From the NCBI GenBank assembly GCA_003635305.1, contig PYJE01000203.1:1-33831 (forward strand): a DNA stretch of 33,831 bases, in the 5' to 3' direction. Source of the stretch: Candidatus Poribacteria bacterium (GTDB lineage: Bacteria > Poribacteria > WGA-4E > WGA-3G). Below the pieces are notes generated by a model. That model ran no database searches and had not been told where the DNA came from. It saw nothing but the letters and a program-made list of their open reading frames with translations. The position numbers were made by a program, and so were the translations under genes. Below, one piece after another: positions 8,477 to 16,636 of this stretch (its first letter is position 1; each line of letters begins with the position of its first letter).

Positions 8477-9247
8477 ATGGGCACACTTGAGATAAAAAAC
8501 CTCACGCGAAGTTTCGCACAGAACGACACGCGTCTGCCGGTGTTGAATGCGTTAACCTTCACCGTTGCGAAAGGAGAGTTCGTTGCACTGTTGGGGCCTT
8601 CTGGGTGTGGTAAAAGCACGCTGTTTAATATCGTTGCAGGGTTGCTAGCACCGGACAGCGGCGAGGTTTATCTCAACGGCGAGCGCGTTTACGGCAGCAC
8701 CGGCAGGTTCGCCTACATGCAACAGAAGGACTTGCTTTTGCAGTGGCGCACCGTTCTGAAAAACGTGCTAATCGGCCCCGAGATTCAGAAGGAGCCGCTG
8801 GATACCGCAAAAACGGAGGCAATGCAGCTCTTGGCGCAACTCGGCTTAAGCGGGTTTGAGAGAAGTTATCCGATGCAACTTTCAGGCGGTATGCGGCAAC
8901 GGGTTGCATTAGTGCGGACGCTCCTGTTTCGGAAGGAGATACTGCTGTTAGACGAACCCTTCGGCGCGCTGGATGCGATGACGCGCACCGTCATGCAATC
9001 TATACTGCTTGATGTATGGCGCGATGGCGGCCAGACTATCTTGCTCATCACGCACGATATTGAGGAGGCACTGTTGCTCGCCGACAAAATCTGTCTCTTA
9101 ACGGCGCGCCCGGCGACGCTTAAAGCGGAGATGGCTGTCCCGCTACCGAGGCCCCGCGATGTCACCGATGCCGCCTTCATTGAACTGAAGCGGACGTTAT
9201 TAGAGATGTTGCAGGTAGAGATGGCGCAGGTTTTCAGCGAGGCTTAG
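8477..9247 (+). CDS. ABC transporter ATP-binding protein, nitrate/sulfonate/taurine (TauB/SsuB) type
   Basis: Walker A GPSGCGKST, signature LSGGMRQRVALVRTL, Walker B EILLLDEPFGALD. Confidence 0.92.
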   Translation: MGTLEIKNLTRSFAQNDTRLPVLNALTFTVAKGEFVALLGPSGCGKSTLFNIVAGLLAPDSGEVYLNGERVYGSTGRFAYMQQKDLLLQWRTVLKNVLIGPEIQKEPLDTAKTEAMQLLAQLGLSGFERSYPMQLSGGMRQRVALVRTLLFRKEILLLDEPFGALDAMTRTVMQSILLDVWRDGGQTILLITHDIEEALLLADKICLLTARPATLKAEMAVPLPRPRDVTDAAFIELKRTLLEMLQVEMAQVFSEA

Positions 9248-9257
9248 TTAATTCATG

Positions 9258-9840
9258 TGAGCAGGATGTTCAAGAGATGAGCAGGATTTACAGGATTTTC
9301 AAGATTTTCAGGATGAAGAGGATAAGAGGTTAACGTGCCACAACAGTTGTCTCTTCCTCTTGCTAATCTTGTGAATCGTGAGCAGGATTATAGGATTAAC
9401 ACGATTAACAGGATAAGAGGTTTTCTGAACTGCAACGTTTTCCTCTTCATCTTGCTAATCTTGCGAATCTTGTAAATCCTGCTCCTGCTTCGATTTTCAG
9501 GATGAAGAGGAAAACGTAGGTGAACGGAAGTCTCTTATCCTGTGAATCTTGTGAATCTTGTAAATCGGAGCAGGATGTCCAAGATTTTCACGATTGTCAG
9601 GATGAAGCGAGAGGATGCCCCGGAACGTTTGCTTTAATCCTGTAAATTCGGAGCAGGATGTCCAAGATTTCCAAGATTGTCAGGATGAAGAGAGAGAGGA
9701 TGCCCCGGAACGTTTGCTTTAATCTTGTAAATCGGAGCAGGATGTCCAAGATTTCCAAGATTGTCAGGATGAAGAGAGCGGATGCCCTGGAACGTTTGCT
9801 TAATCCTGTTAATCCTGCTTCATCTTGTAAATCCTGCTCG
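9258..9840. repeat. CARGATT-type repeat element, locus 2, with three tandem units of about 83 bp
   Basis: Units start with gagcaggatgtccaagatt at 9568, 9651 and 9735; shares an exact 52-mer (9492-9543) with locus 3. Confidence 0.9.
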
Positions 9841-9843
9841 GGC

Positions 9844-9872
9844 TTGACAAATGTCTTTAGATAGGGTATCCT
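9844..9872 (+). promoter_or_regulatory. Sigma70-like promoter abutting repeat locus 2
   Basis: TTGACA (9844-9849), 17 nt, TATCCT (9867-9872). Confidence 0.5.
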
Positions 9873-9935
9873 ATCTATTAAACTGAAAGTCTCGCGAGTT
9901 CAGCGTGCAAGACTTTCACGATAGAGGAATTTGCA

Positions 9936-10904
9936 ATGCCGTATCTCAAAATTCCCAAGGGGTGGGACATTCCTGAAAGCCACGTTACCCCGGAATCAGA
10001 CTATATGAACCGCCGCAGTTTCATTAAAGAACTCGGTGTGGTGGGTGCAGGTGCGCTGTCGCTATCGTTGTTGAGTCCCGACGCGTTCGCACGCCCGAAA
10101 AACGTTGAAGAACAATTGGCGGCGTTTCAGGACAAGCCGCTAGCTGTCGAACACAACCCGCAATTTACTGTGGAACGGCAGATGACAGACGAAGTCGTTG
10201 CCGCTACCTATAACAACTTTTATGAGTTCAGTAGCGGCAAGAAAAATCTTTGGAAACTGATGGAAGACTTTGAGACGCGCCCGTGGCAACTTGAAATCGG
10301 CGGGCTCGTTCACAAACCGATGACGTTAGATGTAGACGATTTGCTCAGGCAGATGCCGCTTGAAGAACGCGTCTACCGCTTCCGGTGCGTTGAAACCTGG
10401 GCGATGGTGGTGCCGTGGATAGGGTTTCCACTGAAAGCCTTGCTGGAGAAAGTCCAACCGACTTCTGATGCAAAATATGTGGAGATGCTCACCTTTTGGA
10501 ATGCGGATGTAGCACCGCAGCAACGGAACTCTCGTCTTCCGTGGCCCTATGTTGAAGGGTTGACACTTGCAGAGGCGATGAACGAGTTAACGCTGCTCAC
10601 CGTCGGCATCTATGGGCACATCTTACCGCCACAGCACGGCGCGCCTATCCGACTCATTGTGCCGTGGAAATACGGATTTAAGAGCATCAAGTCGATTGTG
10701 CGGATGACGTTAACGAACAAACAGCCGCGAACCTTCTGGCATACGCTATCGCCGCGGGAATATGGGTTTGAGTCGAACGTCAACCCGACTGTGCCACATC
10801 CACGCTGGAGTCAGGCGACAGAGTGGATGATAGGCACACGCGAACGGCATCCGACGCAGCTTTACAACGGCTACGGTGATGCCGTCGCGCATCTATACGA
10901 ATAA
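9936..10904 (+). CDS. msrP: Protein-methionine-sulfoxide reductase catalytic subunit MsrP (YedY), Tat substrate
   Basis: N-terminal NRRSFIKEL twin-arginine motif; molybdopterin-domain motif RFRCVETWAMVVPWIGFPL; PRTFWHTLSPREYGFESNVNP; NGYGDAVAHLYE end. Confidence 0.93.
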   Translation: MPYLKIPKGWDIPESHVTPESDYMNRRSFIKELGVVGAGALSLSLLSPDAFARPKNVEEQLAAFQDKPLAVEHNPQFTVERQMTDEVVAATYNNFYEFSSGKKNLWKLMEDFETRPWQLEIGGLVHKPMTLDVDDLLRQMPLEERVYRFRCVETWAMVVPWIGFPLKALLEKVQPTSDAKYVEMLTFWNADVAPQQRNSRLPWPYVEGLTLAEAMNELTLLTVGIYGHILPPQHGAPIRLIVPWKYGFKSIKSIVRMTLTNKQPRTFWHTLSPREYGFESNVNPTVPHPRWSQATEWMIGTRERHPTQLYNGYGDAVAHLYE

Positions 10905-10971
10905 TTCGACACCGTAGGCGCGCTTTCCAAGCGCGCTCTGGAGGATGCCGTCGCGCATCTATACGAATAAT
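10878..10971. repeat. Exact 28-bp direct repeat of the msrP 3' end flanking a palindromic repeat
   Basis: gatgccgtcgcgcatctatacgaataat at 10878-10905 and 10944-10971; gtaggcgcgctttccaagcgcgc between. Confidence 0.92.
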
Positions 10972-10998
10972 GTCAGTCGTTCGCGAGAGGAAACCGGT

Positions 10999-11919
10999 AT
11001 GCCAACGCAGCCAACAATCGCCGTTTTCAGTTTATGGCTGCTGTTTCCCGCAGCGGCATCGGCCGTCTGGGAGGTGGCAGAAAGCCCGCATTTTCGCGTC
11101 TATTTCAGAGCGGGCACCGTCGCGCCGGCACCGATAGTTCAGCACGCCGAAGAGTTCTACGCGGAGATGCATCGGCTCACGCGTGGGATGCCGAACGCGA
11201 AGATTGACATCCGCATCTGTCACACGCAGGCGGATTTTCAGGCGGCGGTGCATGCCCCGATACAAGATTGGGCGGTGGGGTGCGCCTTCCCACGGCAACG
11301 GCGCATTTTTATCCAAAATCCGACGCACCTCGCGCTCGCGAAACTTCAGTTAGCGCAGGTGCTGCGGCACGAGATTGCGCACGTCCTCTTCTGGCAGTAT
11401 ACGCAGAAGGCCTCAGCCGACATCCCGCTCTGGTTCGTCGAAGGTATCGCTATCTATCTCGCAAAAGAATGGGTGCCGAGTCGGCACGAGACGTTACTCA
11501 GTCGTATTTTCTCGAACACGCTCATGCCGCTGTCCGAGCTAGCGCGCGAGTTCCCCACTGCCCAGGGGGATGCAGATTTGGCGTATGCGCAAAGTCAAGA
11601 CGCGCTCCGCTGGCTCGTGGAAGTCAAGGGTAGCGAGACGCTCTGGGCCCTGGTGGAACACCTCCACGCGGGGCACCCTTTCCACACCGCTTTTGAAGAT
11701 ACCGTCGGCTGGGATGTCGCCACCTTTGATGCGCGGTGGCGGGCATCGCTGCCGGAACGTTACCAATGGATGGCACTCTTCTCTAATGTTTATCTCTTTT
11801 GGGGTGGGATTGGCGGATTGGCACTGCTCAGTTATCTCTTCTGTCGGCAGCGCAGGCGCAAGCATCTGAAAAAACTCGCGGAACAGGAACAAGAGATAGA
11901 TGCTTTTTTTGAGGCGTAG
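10999..11919 (+). CDS. Peptidase MA-like (gluzincin) metalloprotease, membrane anchored
   Basis: Signal peptide; VLRHEIAHVLFW (HExxH) followed by PLWFVEGIAIYLA; C-terminal TM helix. Start moved from 10945 to 10999. Confidence 0.82.
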   Translation: MPTQPTIAVFSLWLLFPAAASAVWEVAESPHFRVYFRAGTVAPAPIVQHAEEFYAEMHRLTRGMPNAKIDIRICHTQADFQAAVHAPIQDWAVGCAFPRQRRIFIQNPTHLALAKLQLAQVLRHEIAHVLFWQYTQKASADIPLWFVEGIAIYLAKEWVPSRHETLLSRIFSNTLMPLSELAREFPTAQGDADLAYAQSQDALRWLVEVKGSETLWALVEHLHAGHPFHTAFEDTVGWDVATFDARWRASLPERYQWMALFSNVYLFWGGIGGLALLSYLFCRQRRRKHLKKLAEQEQEIDAFFEA

Positions 11920-11926
11920 CAACATC

Positions 11927-12934
11927 ATGAACGGTTCTCTCATACTCGTGTCCTTTTGGCTGGCTTGCTTCGTTGCAGTGGCAGCGGCACAGCCAAAGCA
12001 CCTCTCACAGTATCCTAATCACCTCACGCGCGATGGACACCTCCTCATCTTGCCGGCCCGGGGGACGCTCTACATCGTTTCCGATTTGCACGCGCATTGG
12101 AACGATTTCAACGTCTGGCTGGAACAGACGCAGCTGCTCGCGCGGATTGAAGCCGGCGAAGATGTGTATGGGCTCATCCTCGGCGATGCGATTGACTATA
12201 AACCCGAAGAACCAAGGCAGCCACCTTACGGCGACACGCTTATCATTGAACGCGTGATGGAGATTCGGCAGCACCTCGGCGAGCGCGGCGAACGGCTCAT
12301 CTACTTGCGCGGCAATCACGAATTTGCAGCGGCGGATACCTACGCCAAACTGAAACAGCACGGCATGACGGCGCAAAATCGGGCGCGCCTCATTCGCTCA
12401 CTGTATAACGGGCCATCGGGTGCCTATTATCAGCAGTTCAATTTCATCGAGAGAATGACAGACGAGCACTATGCGTTTCTGATGAGCCTCCCCACTGTCG
12501 TTATTGGAAAAAACGGGTGTGTTGCTGTACACGCCGGACCGGCGCGTCGGCTCACGGGCCTGGCTGATTTGGTTGCGCCGGGGCCAAAAACCTTAGAAGA
12601 ACTCCTCTGGCATCGTCCGAATGTCGCACTCAGCGGCGGCTATACGGTGGCGCATACGGCTAATTTTTTGAAAACGCTGCGCGCGCAGTTGCTAGTTGTC
12701 GGGCATACGCCTATCCGTTATTTCCCACCGCAAAATGTGCGCGATGGCGTTGCGACATTCGGTGAGAATCAGCTCATTTTCTCGACAGGCTATGGCGGGT
12801 TGCCGGGCGTGCCAACCTATATTGAAATAGATTTAGCGGAAACGTATCCATCGGTGCATGCCCTGAAATTAGGCGTGAATATCCATCATCTCTATCCGGA
12901 AGGACATCGCGTCCGGAAGGAGGAAGCGCGCTAG
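11927..12934 (+). CDS. Calcineurin-like metallophosphoesterase, secreted
   Basis: Motifs YIVSDLHAHW, LILGDAIDY, YLRGNHEF, VVGHTPI; signal peptide from M at 11927. Confidence 0.88.
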   Translation: MNGSLILVSFWLACFVAVAAAQPKHLSQYPNHLTRDGHLLILPARGTLYIVSDLHAHWNDFNVWLEQTQLLARIEAGEDVYGLILGDAIDYKPEEPRQPPYGDTLIIERVMEIRQHLGERGERLIYLRGNHEFAAADTYAKLKQHGMTAQNRARLIRSLYNGPSGAYYQQFNFIERMTDEHYAFLMSLPTVVIGKNGCVAVHAGPARRLTGLADLVAPGPKTLEELLWHRPNVALSGGYTVAHTANFLKTLRAQLLVVGHTPIRYFPPQNVRDGVATFGENQLIFSTGYGGLPGVPTYIEIDLAETYPSVHALKLGVNIHHLYPEGHRVRKEEAR

Positions 12935-13804
12935 ATGCGGCCACTGCTTTATATCATGACACCGGTGTTGATTCTCACCGTCGTGTTGGCATCTCGGTTT
13001 GTCACATGGGACAGTGTGAAAGGTGAAAATCGCGAGGCACTCGCGTACGTGCAAGAAGGCACGAAGTCTCTCCGCGAATGGCAGCTGCCGCAGGCGATAA
13101 CGGCGTTCACACAGGCAATAGCGGTTGACGCGCGGTATGCGGAGGCGTATGTGAAACGTGGCCTCGCCTATTATCGTTCTGCACAGTATGAAGATGCCAT
13201 CGCGGATTACACGCGGACGTTATCTCTCAACCGGTATCACGCCGATGCCTATGCGAGCCGCGGCGATGCCTACCGCGCGGGAGGCGATGCGCAGCGCGCT
13301 ATCGCTGACTATACCGCCGCGCTGAAAAAGAGGTGGAGCGCGACGGTGATGCTAAAACGCGCGATAACCTATCAACAACAGGGCAAACTGACAGAAGCTT
13401 TTGTGGACTACGATGCTGTCCTTCAGCGGCGGCCCAGCGCAACGGCTTACTACGCCCGCGGCACCGCTTATCTCAGCATCGGCGAGGTGAAACTAGCTCT
13501 GGCTGACATGGATAAGGCTGTTGTCTTAGAGCCACGATTTGCATTGGCGTATGTCCGCCGCGGGCACATTTATGCACAATTAGGACACGCCGCCTCGGCA
13601 CAGGCAGATGCTGCACACGCCGTTCAGTTGTTCACCGAGGCGATTCAGCAGTGGCAAGGCGAAGCGCACGCGCTCATCGCTGTTTACTATTGGCGCGCCA
13701 TCGCCTATCATCAATTGAATGAAATTGACGCGGCACGAGACGATGCCGATACCGCCACGAAACAGTTTTTTCAATTTTTTCTTGAAAAATTAAAAAATTT
13801 GTGA
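12935..13804 (+). CDS. TPR-repeat protein
   Basis: Repeated AYVKRGLAYYRSAQYEDAIADYTRTLSLN-like TPR units; abuts the upstream stop codon. Confidence 0.9.
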   Translation: MRPLLYIMTPVLILTVVLASRFVTWDSVKGENREALAYVQEGTKSLREWQLPQAITAFTQAIAVDARYAEAYVKRGLAYYRSAQYEDAIADYTRTLSLNRYHADAYASRGDAYRAGGDAQRAIADYTAALKKRWSATVMLKRAITYQQQGKLTEAFVDYDAVLQRRPSATAYYARGTAYLSIGEVKLALADMDKAVVLEPRFALAYVRRGHIYAQLGHAASAQADAAHAVQLFTEAIQQWQGEAHALIAVYYWRAIAYHQLNEIDAARDDADTATKQFFQFFLEKLKNL

Positions 13805-13869
13805 TAGACTCTTAAGTGTCCAGTCGTGATGTCACATTGGAAAACTGACGAGAATTCGGAGGTACCTCG

Positions 13870-14454
13870 GTGCCGGAACATCAACCCGATAACGGTGAGG
13901 AAAGAACGCCACTTCCAGAACCCGAAGAGGATAACGAGAAGTACGTCGCTTTTCCGGGCGGCATCCCGAAGCGATGGTTCAACCCCGCGTTTTATGTCTT
14001 TCTCGCGATACTTGCTATCTACACGGTAGCGGCAATCATTGGCGAATTTCAGGAAGGCGCGAAGTTAAAAACATCGCTTGTCGGGATAGTCAGATTCATC
14101 TGGATGCATCTTGCTGACTTCTATTTCACCTTAGTTATCGCTACTATTGTGATTTGTAAAGTATTGGAGCGTGTCATGTATTATCTAGACGCGAAGCGGC
14201 AAGCCGCGCGGGATAGACGGCGTGCTGAACGAGCCGAACGGCTTATCGAAGAATATAAACTGCTCATTGAGGAGGAGCGGCAGCGCGCTGAACAAGCGCG
14301 GCAACGCGCCGAACAGCGTGCCGAACAGGAACAGCAGCGTGCCGAACAGGAACAGCAGCGCGCCGAACAGGAACAGCAGCGCGCCGAACGGGCCGAGGCT
14401 GAAAAAGAACGGCTTCTGCAAGAATTGCAGAAGTATCGCGAAGACGAGGATTAA
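13870..14454 (+). CDS. Membrane protein with C-terminal coiled coil (RAEQEQQ repeats)
   Basis: GTG start; two hydrophobic segments (YVFLAILAIYTVAAII; FTLVIATIVICKVL) then a charged helix with a 21-bp tandem repeat (14317-14379). Confidence 0.7.
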   Translation: MPEHQPDNGEERTPLPEPEEDNEKYVAFPGGIPKRWFNPAFYVFLAILAIYTVAAIIGEFQEGAKLKTSLVGIVRFIWMHLADFYFTLVIATIVICKVLERVMYYLDAKRQAARDRRRAERAERLIEEYKLLIEEERQRAEQARQRAEQRAEQEQQRAEQEQQRAEQEQQRAERAEAEKERLLQELQKYREDED

Positions 14455-14520
14455 GAACGGACAATTCCTCGCATAACCGCCTCTGTATCGCTAAGCAGAG
14501 GCAGGAGGTTCTCAGTATTC

Positions 14521-14796
14521 ATGACAGGAGACGCATTGGGATTAATTGAGACGCGGGGCTTAGTCGGCAGCATTGAAGCCGCCGATGCCATGGTAAAAGC
14601 AGCGAACGTTCAACTCATCGGCTATGAACAGGTGGGCGGTGGTTACGTGACGGTGATGGTGCGCGGCGATGTCGGCGCAGTGAAAGCAGCAACAGATGCC
14701 GGTGCCGAAGCAGCATCGCGCGTCGGAGAAGTCGTATCCGTCCATGTCATCCCGCGCCCCCACACGGAAGTCGAAACTATCTTACGGAAAGCGTAA
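14521..14796 (+). CDS. Bacterial microcompartment hexameric shell protein (BMC-H)
   Basis: [61 protein letters not shown] is a canonical BMC domain; SD 'caggagg' upstream. Confidence 0.95.
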   Translation: MTGDALGLIETRGLVGSIEAADAMVKAANVQLIGYEQVGGGYVTVMVRGDVGAVKAATDAGAEAASRVGEVVSVHVIPRPHTEVETILRKA

Positions 14797-14827
14797 GCCC
14801 GCACCGAAACGAAAAGGGAGATAAGGC

Positions 14828-15532
14828 ATGCCAGAACGTGCCCTTGTTGAACTCATCACTCAGCGAGTGATGAAGCGACTGACAACCGAACAGGCGTGTA
14901 GCGGATGTGCCTTACGCACCTGCAACGCCGGCAACCGCGCCTGCGATGCCGCCAGCCAACAACAGAAGATTCCGGTGGGAATCTCCGCACGACACGCACA
15001 CGTGACACAGGAACACCTCGAAATCCTTTACGGGGCGGGCCATCAACTCACCGTCTACGCACCGCTCTATCAACCGGAGGCATTCGCCGCGGCTGAAACG
15101 CTCACTATCGTCGGGAAGCGGATGCGGGCCATTGAGTCTGTCCGCATCCTCGGGCCCGTCCGCGACTACTCCCAAGTTGAAGTAGCGCAAACGGAAGCGA
15201 TTCGACTCGGTTTAAATCCACCCATTCGGGATTCCGGGGCCCTTGCAGGAGCAGAACCGATAACTCTCGTCGGACCGGGGGGAACTGTCTATTTGGAAGA
15301 AGGCGCGATTTGTGCCACCCGGCACATTCACATGACACCGGCAGAAGCAGCAGCATTCGGCGTTGACGAAAACTCGCGGCTGAAAGTGCGTTTTCCCGGC
15401 GAACGCGCGCTAACGCTTGAAAACATTCGCCCCAAAATTCACGAATCTTATGTGCTACAGATGCACCTTGACACCGATGATGCTAATGCCGCTGGATTGA
15501 GAGGCGGTGAGGCAGTGGAACTCGCACGATGA
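14828..15532 (+). CDS. pduL: PduL-type phosphate acyltransferase
   Basis: IPVGISARHAHVTQEHLEILYG and EEGAICATRHIHMTPAEAAAFGV zinc-binding motifs; amphipathic N-terminal helix. Confidence 0.93.
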   Translation: MPERALVELITQRVMKRLTTEQACSGCALRTCNAGNRACDAASQQQKIPVGISARHAHVTQEHLEILYGAGHQLTVYAPLYQPEAFAAAETLTIVGKRMRAIESVRILGPVRDYSQVEVAQTEAIRLGLNPPIRDSGALAGAEPITLVGPGGTVYLEEGAICATRHIHMTPAEAAAFGVDENSRLKVRFPGERALTLENIRPKIHESYVLQMHLDTDDANAAGLRGGEAVELAR

Positions 15533-15554
15533 ATTTCGCACGCGGACGAAAAAG

Positions 15555-16301
15555 ATGAATCAGGAACTTACCGCTCAGGTGCGGAGAATCACTGAAAAAG
15601 TGCTGAAAGAACGGGCACAAACCGCCGCACAAAACCGAAAGGTGCTCGCTATCTTCGGAACAACGCAGAACGGATTGGATATCCCACTCCAGCAACTCCA
15701 GCAGTGCCAACAAGACGGATGGAAAATTCAAATAATTTTGTCCGAACTTGCCACTAAAACGTTAAGCCTCTCGCCGATTCGTGCAGCGTTTGGCGAAGAG
15801 AACATCTGGCAGGAGAATGAACTGCGCGACATTGACGATATTGTCGATACCTATCCGTTGATTGTGCTCCCCGCGCTCGCCTATCCGATGGCAGCGAAAC
15901 TTGCACTACGGTTAGTGGATACGCCTTGCACCTACTTAGTGTTTGAGGCTTTGCGGCAAGAAAAAAGGGTGATAGCCGCCTCCGATGCATTCGGAACACG
16001 TGCGCAATTCACGAGTCGAAAATCGTTCGGACAGCTTCTTGAGACAGAATATGTCAACCTTTTATCCGAACTCGGCGTTCAATGGGTAACAGCGGCACGC
16101 CTCGCCGAAGCCATCAATGAAGCGAATACGGCGACGCGGATAACCGTTGAAACAGCGGTAATCAGCGCGTCTGTGATTGCAAACCTCGCGCCTGATATCC
16201 AAGAATTGGGCTACATCACGCCAGCGATAGTTACGCCACTTGCCCGTGAGCACGCGCAAAAGAGAGGCATAAAACTGATACCGAAACGTAAATCGGATTG
16301 A
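15555..16301 (+). CDS. Flavoprotein-like protein associated with the BMC genes
   Basis: MNQELTAQVRRITEKVLKERAQ... then VLAIFGTTQNGLDIPLQQLQQ, a flavoprotein-like fold by eye; third gene of a same-strand cluster. Start at 15555 preferred over 15507. Confidence 0.65.
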   Translation: MNQELTAQVRRITEKVLKERAQTAAQNRKVLAIFGTTQNGLDIPLQQLQQCQQDGWKIQIILSELATKTLSLSPIRAAFGEENIWQENELRDIDDIVDTYPLIVLPALAYPMAAKLALRLVDTPCTYLVFEALRQEKRVIAASDAFGTRAQFTSRKSFGQLLETEYVNLLSELGVQWVTAARLAEAINEANTATRITVETAVISASVIANLAPDIQELGYITPAIVTPLAREHAQKRGIKLIPKRKSD

Positions 16302-16312
16302 TTCTTGACATT

Positions 16313-16562
16313 TGAGCAAGATGTTCAAGAGATAAGCAGGATTTCCAAGAGATGAGCAGGATTTCCAAGATTTCCAAGATTTTCAGGATGAAGAGGAAAA
16401 CGTAGGTGAACGGAAGTCTCTTATCCTGTTCATCGTGTAAATCCTGTGAATCCTGCTTCGATTTTCAGGATGAAGAGGGAGAGGATGCACCGGAACGTTT
16501 GCTTAATCCTGTTAATCTTGCTTAATCTTGTAAATCCTGCTTAATCCTGTAAATCCTGCTTA
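16313..16562. repeat. CARGATT-type repeat element, locus 3
   Basis: Contains 52-mer gattttcaggatgaagaggaaaacgtaggtgaacggaagtctcttatcctgt (16378-16429), identical to 9492-9543. Confidence 0.9.
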
Positions 16563-16565
16563 GGC

Positions 16566-16594
16566 TTGACAAAAAAGTGGTTTGATGTTACAAT
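16566..16594 (+). promoter_or_regulatory. Sigma70-like promoter abutting repeat locus 3
   Basis: TTGACA (16566-16571), 17 nt, TACAAT (16589-16594). Confidence 0.68.
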
Positions 16595-16636
16595 GTCATC
16601 AACCAATGCAGAAACTTAAACGTAGGAGGAATTCTC

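Noticed and set aside
8477-9247. Complete nitrate/sulfonate transport operon
   Set aside because: Only the ATPase is present; no permease or substrate-binding protein adjacent.
9568-9815. CRISPR array
   Set aside because: Three ~83-bp tandem units lack the short repeat/unique spacer pattern and there are no cas genes; units are repeats throughout.
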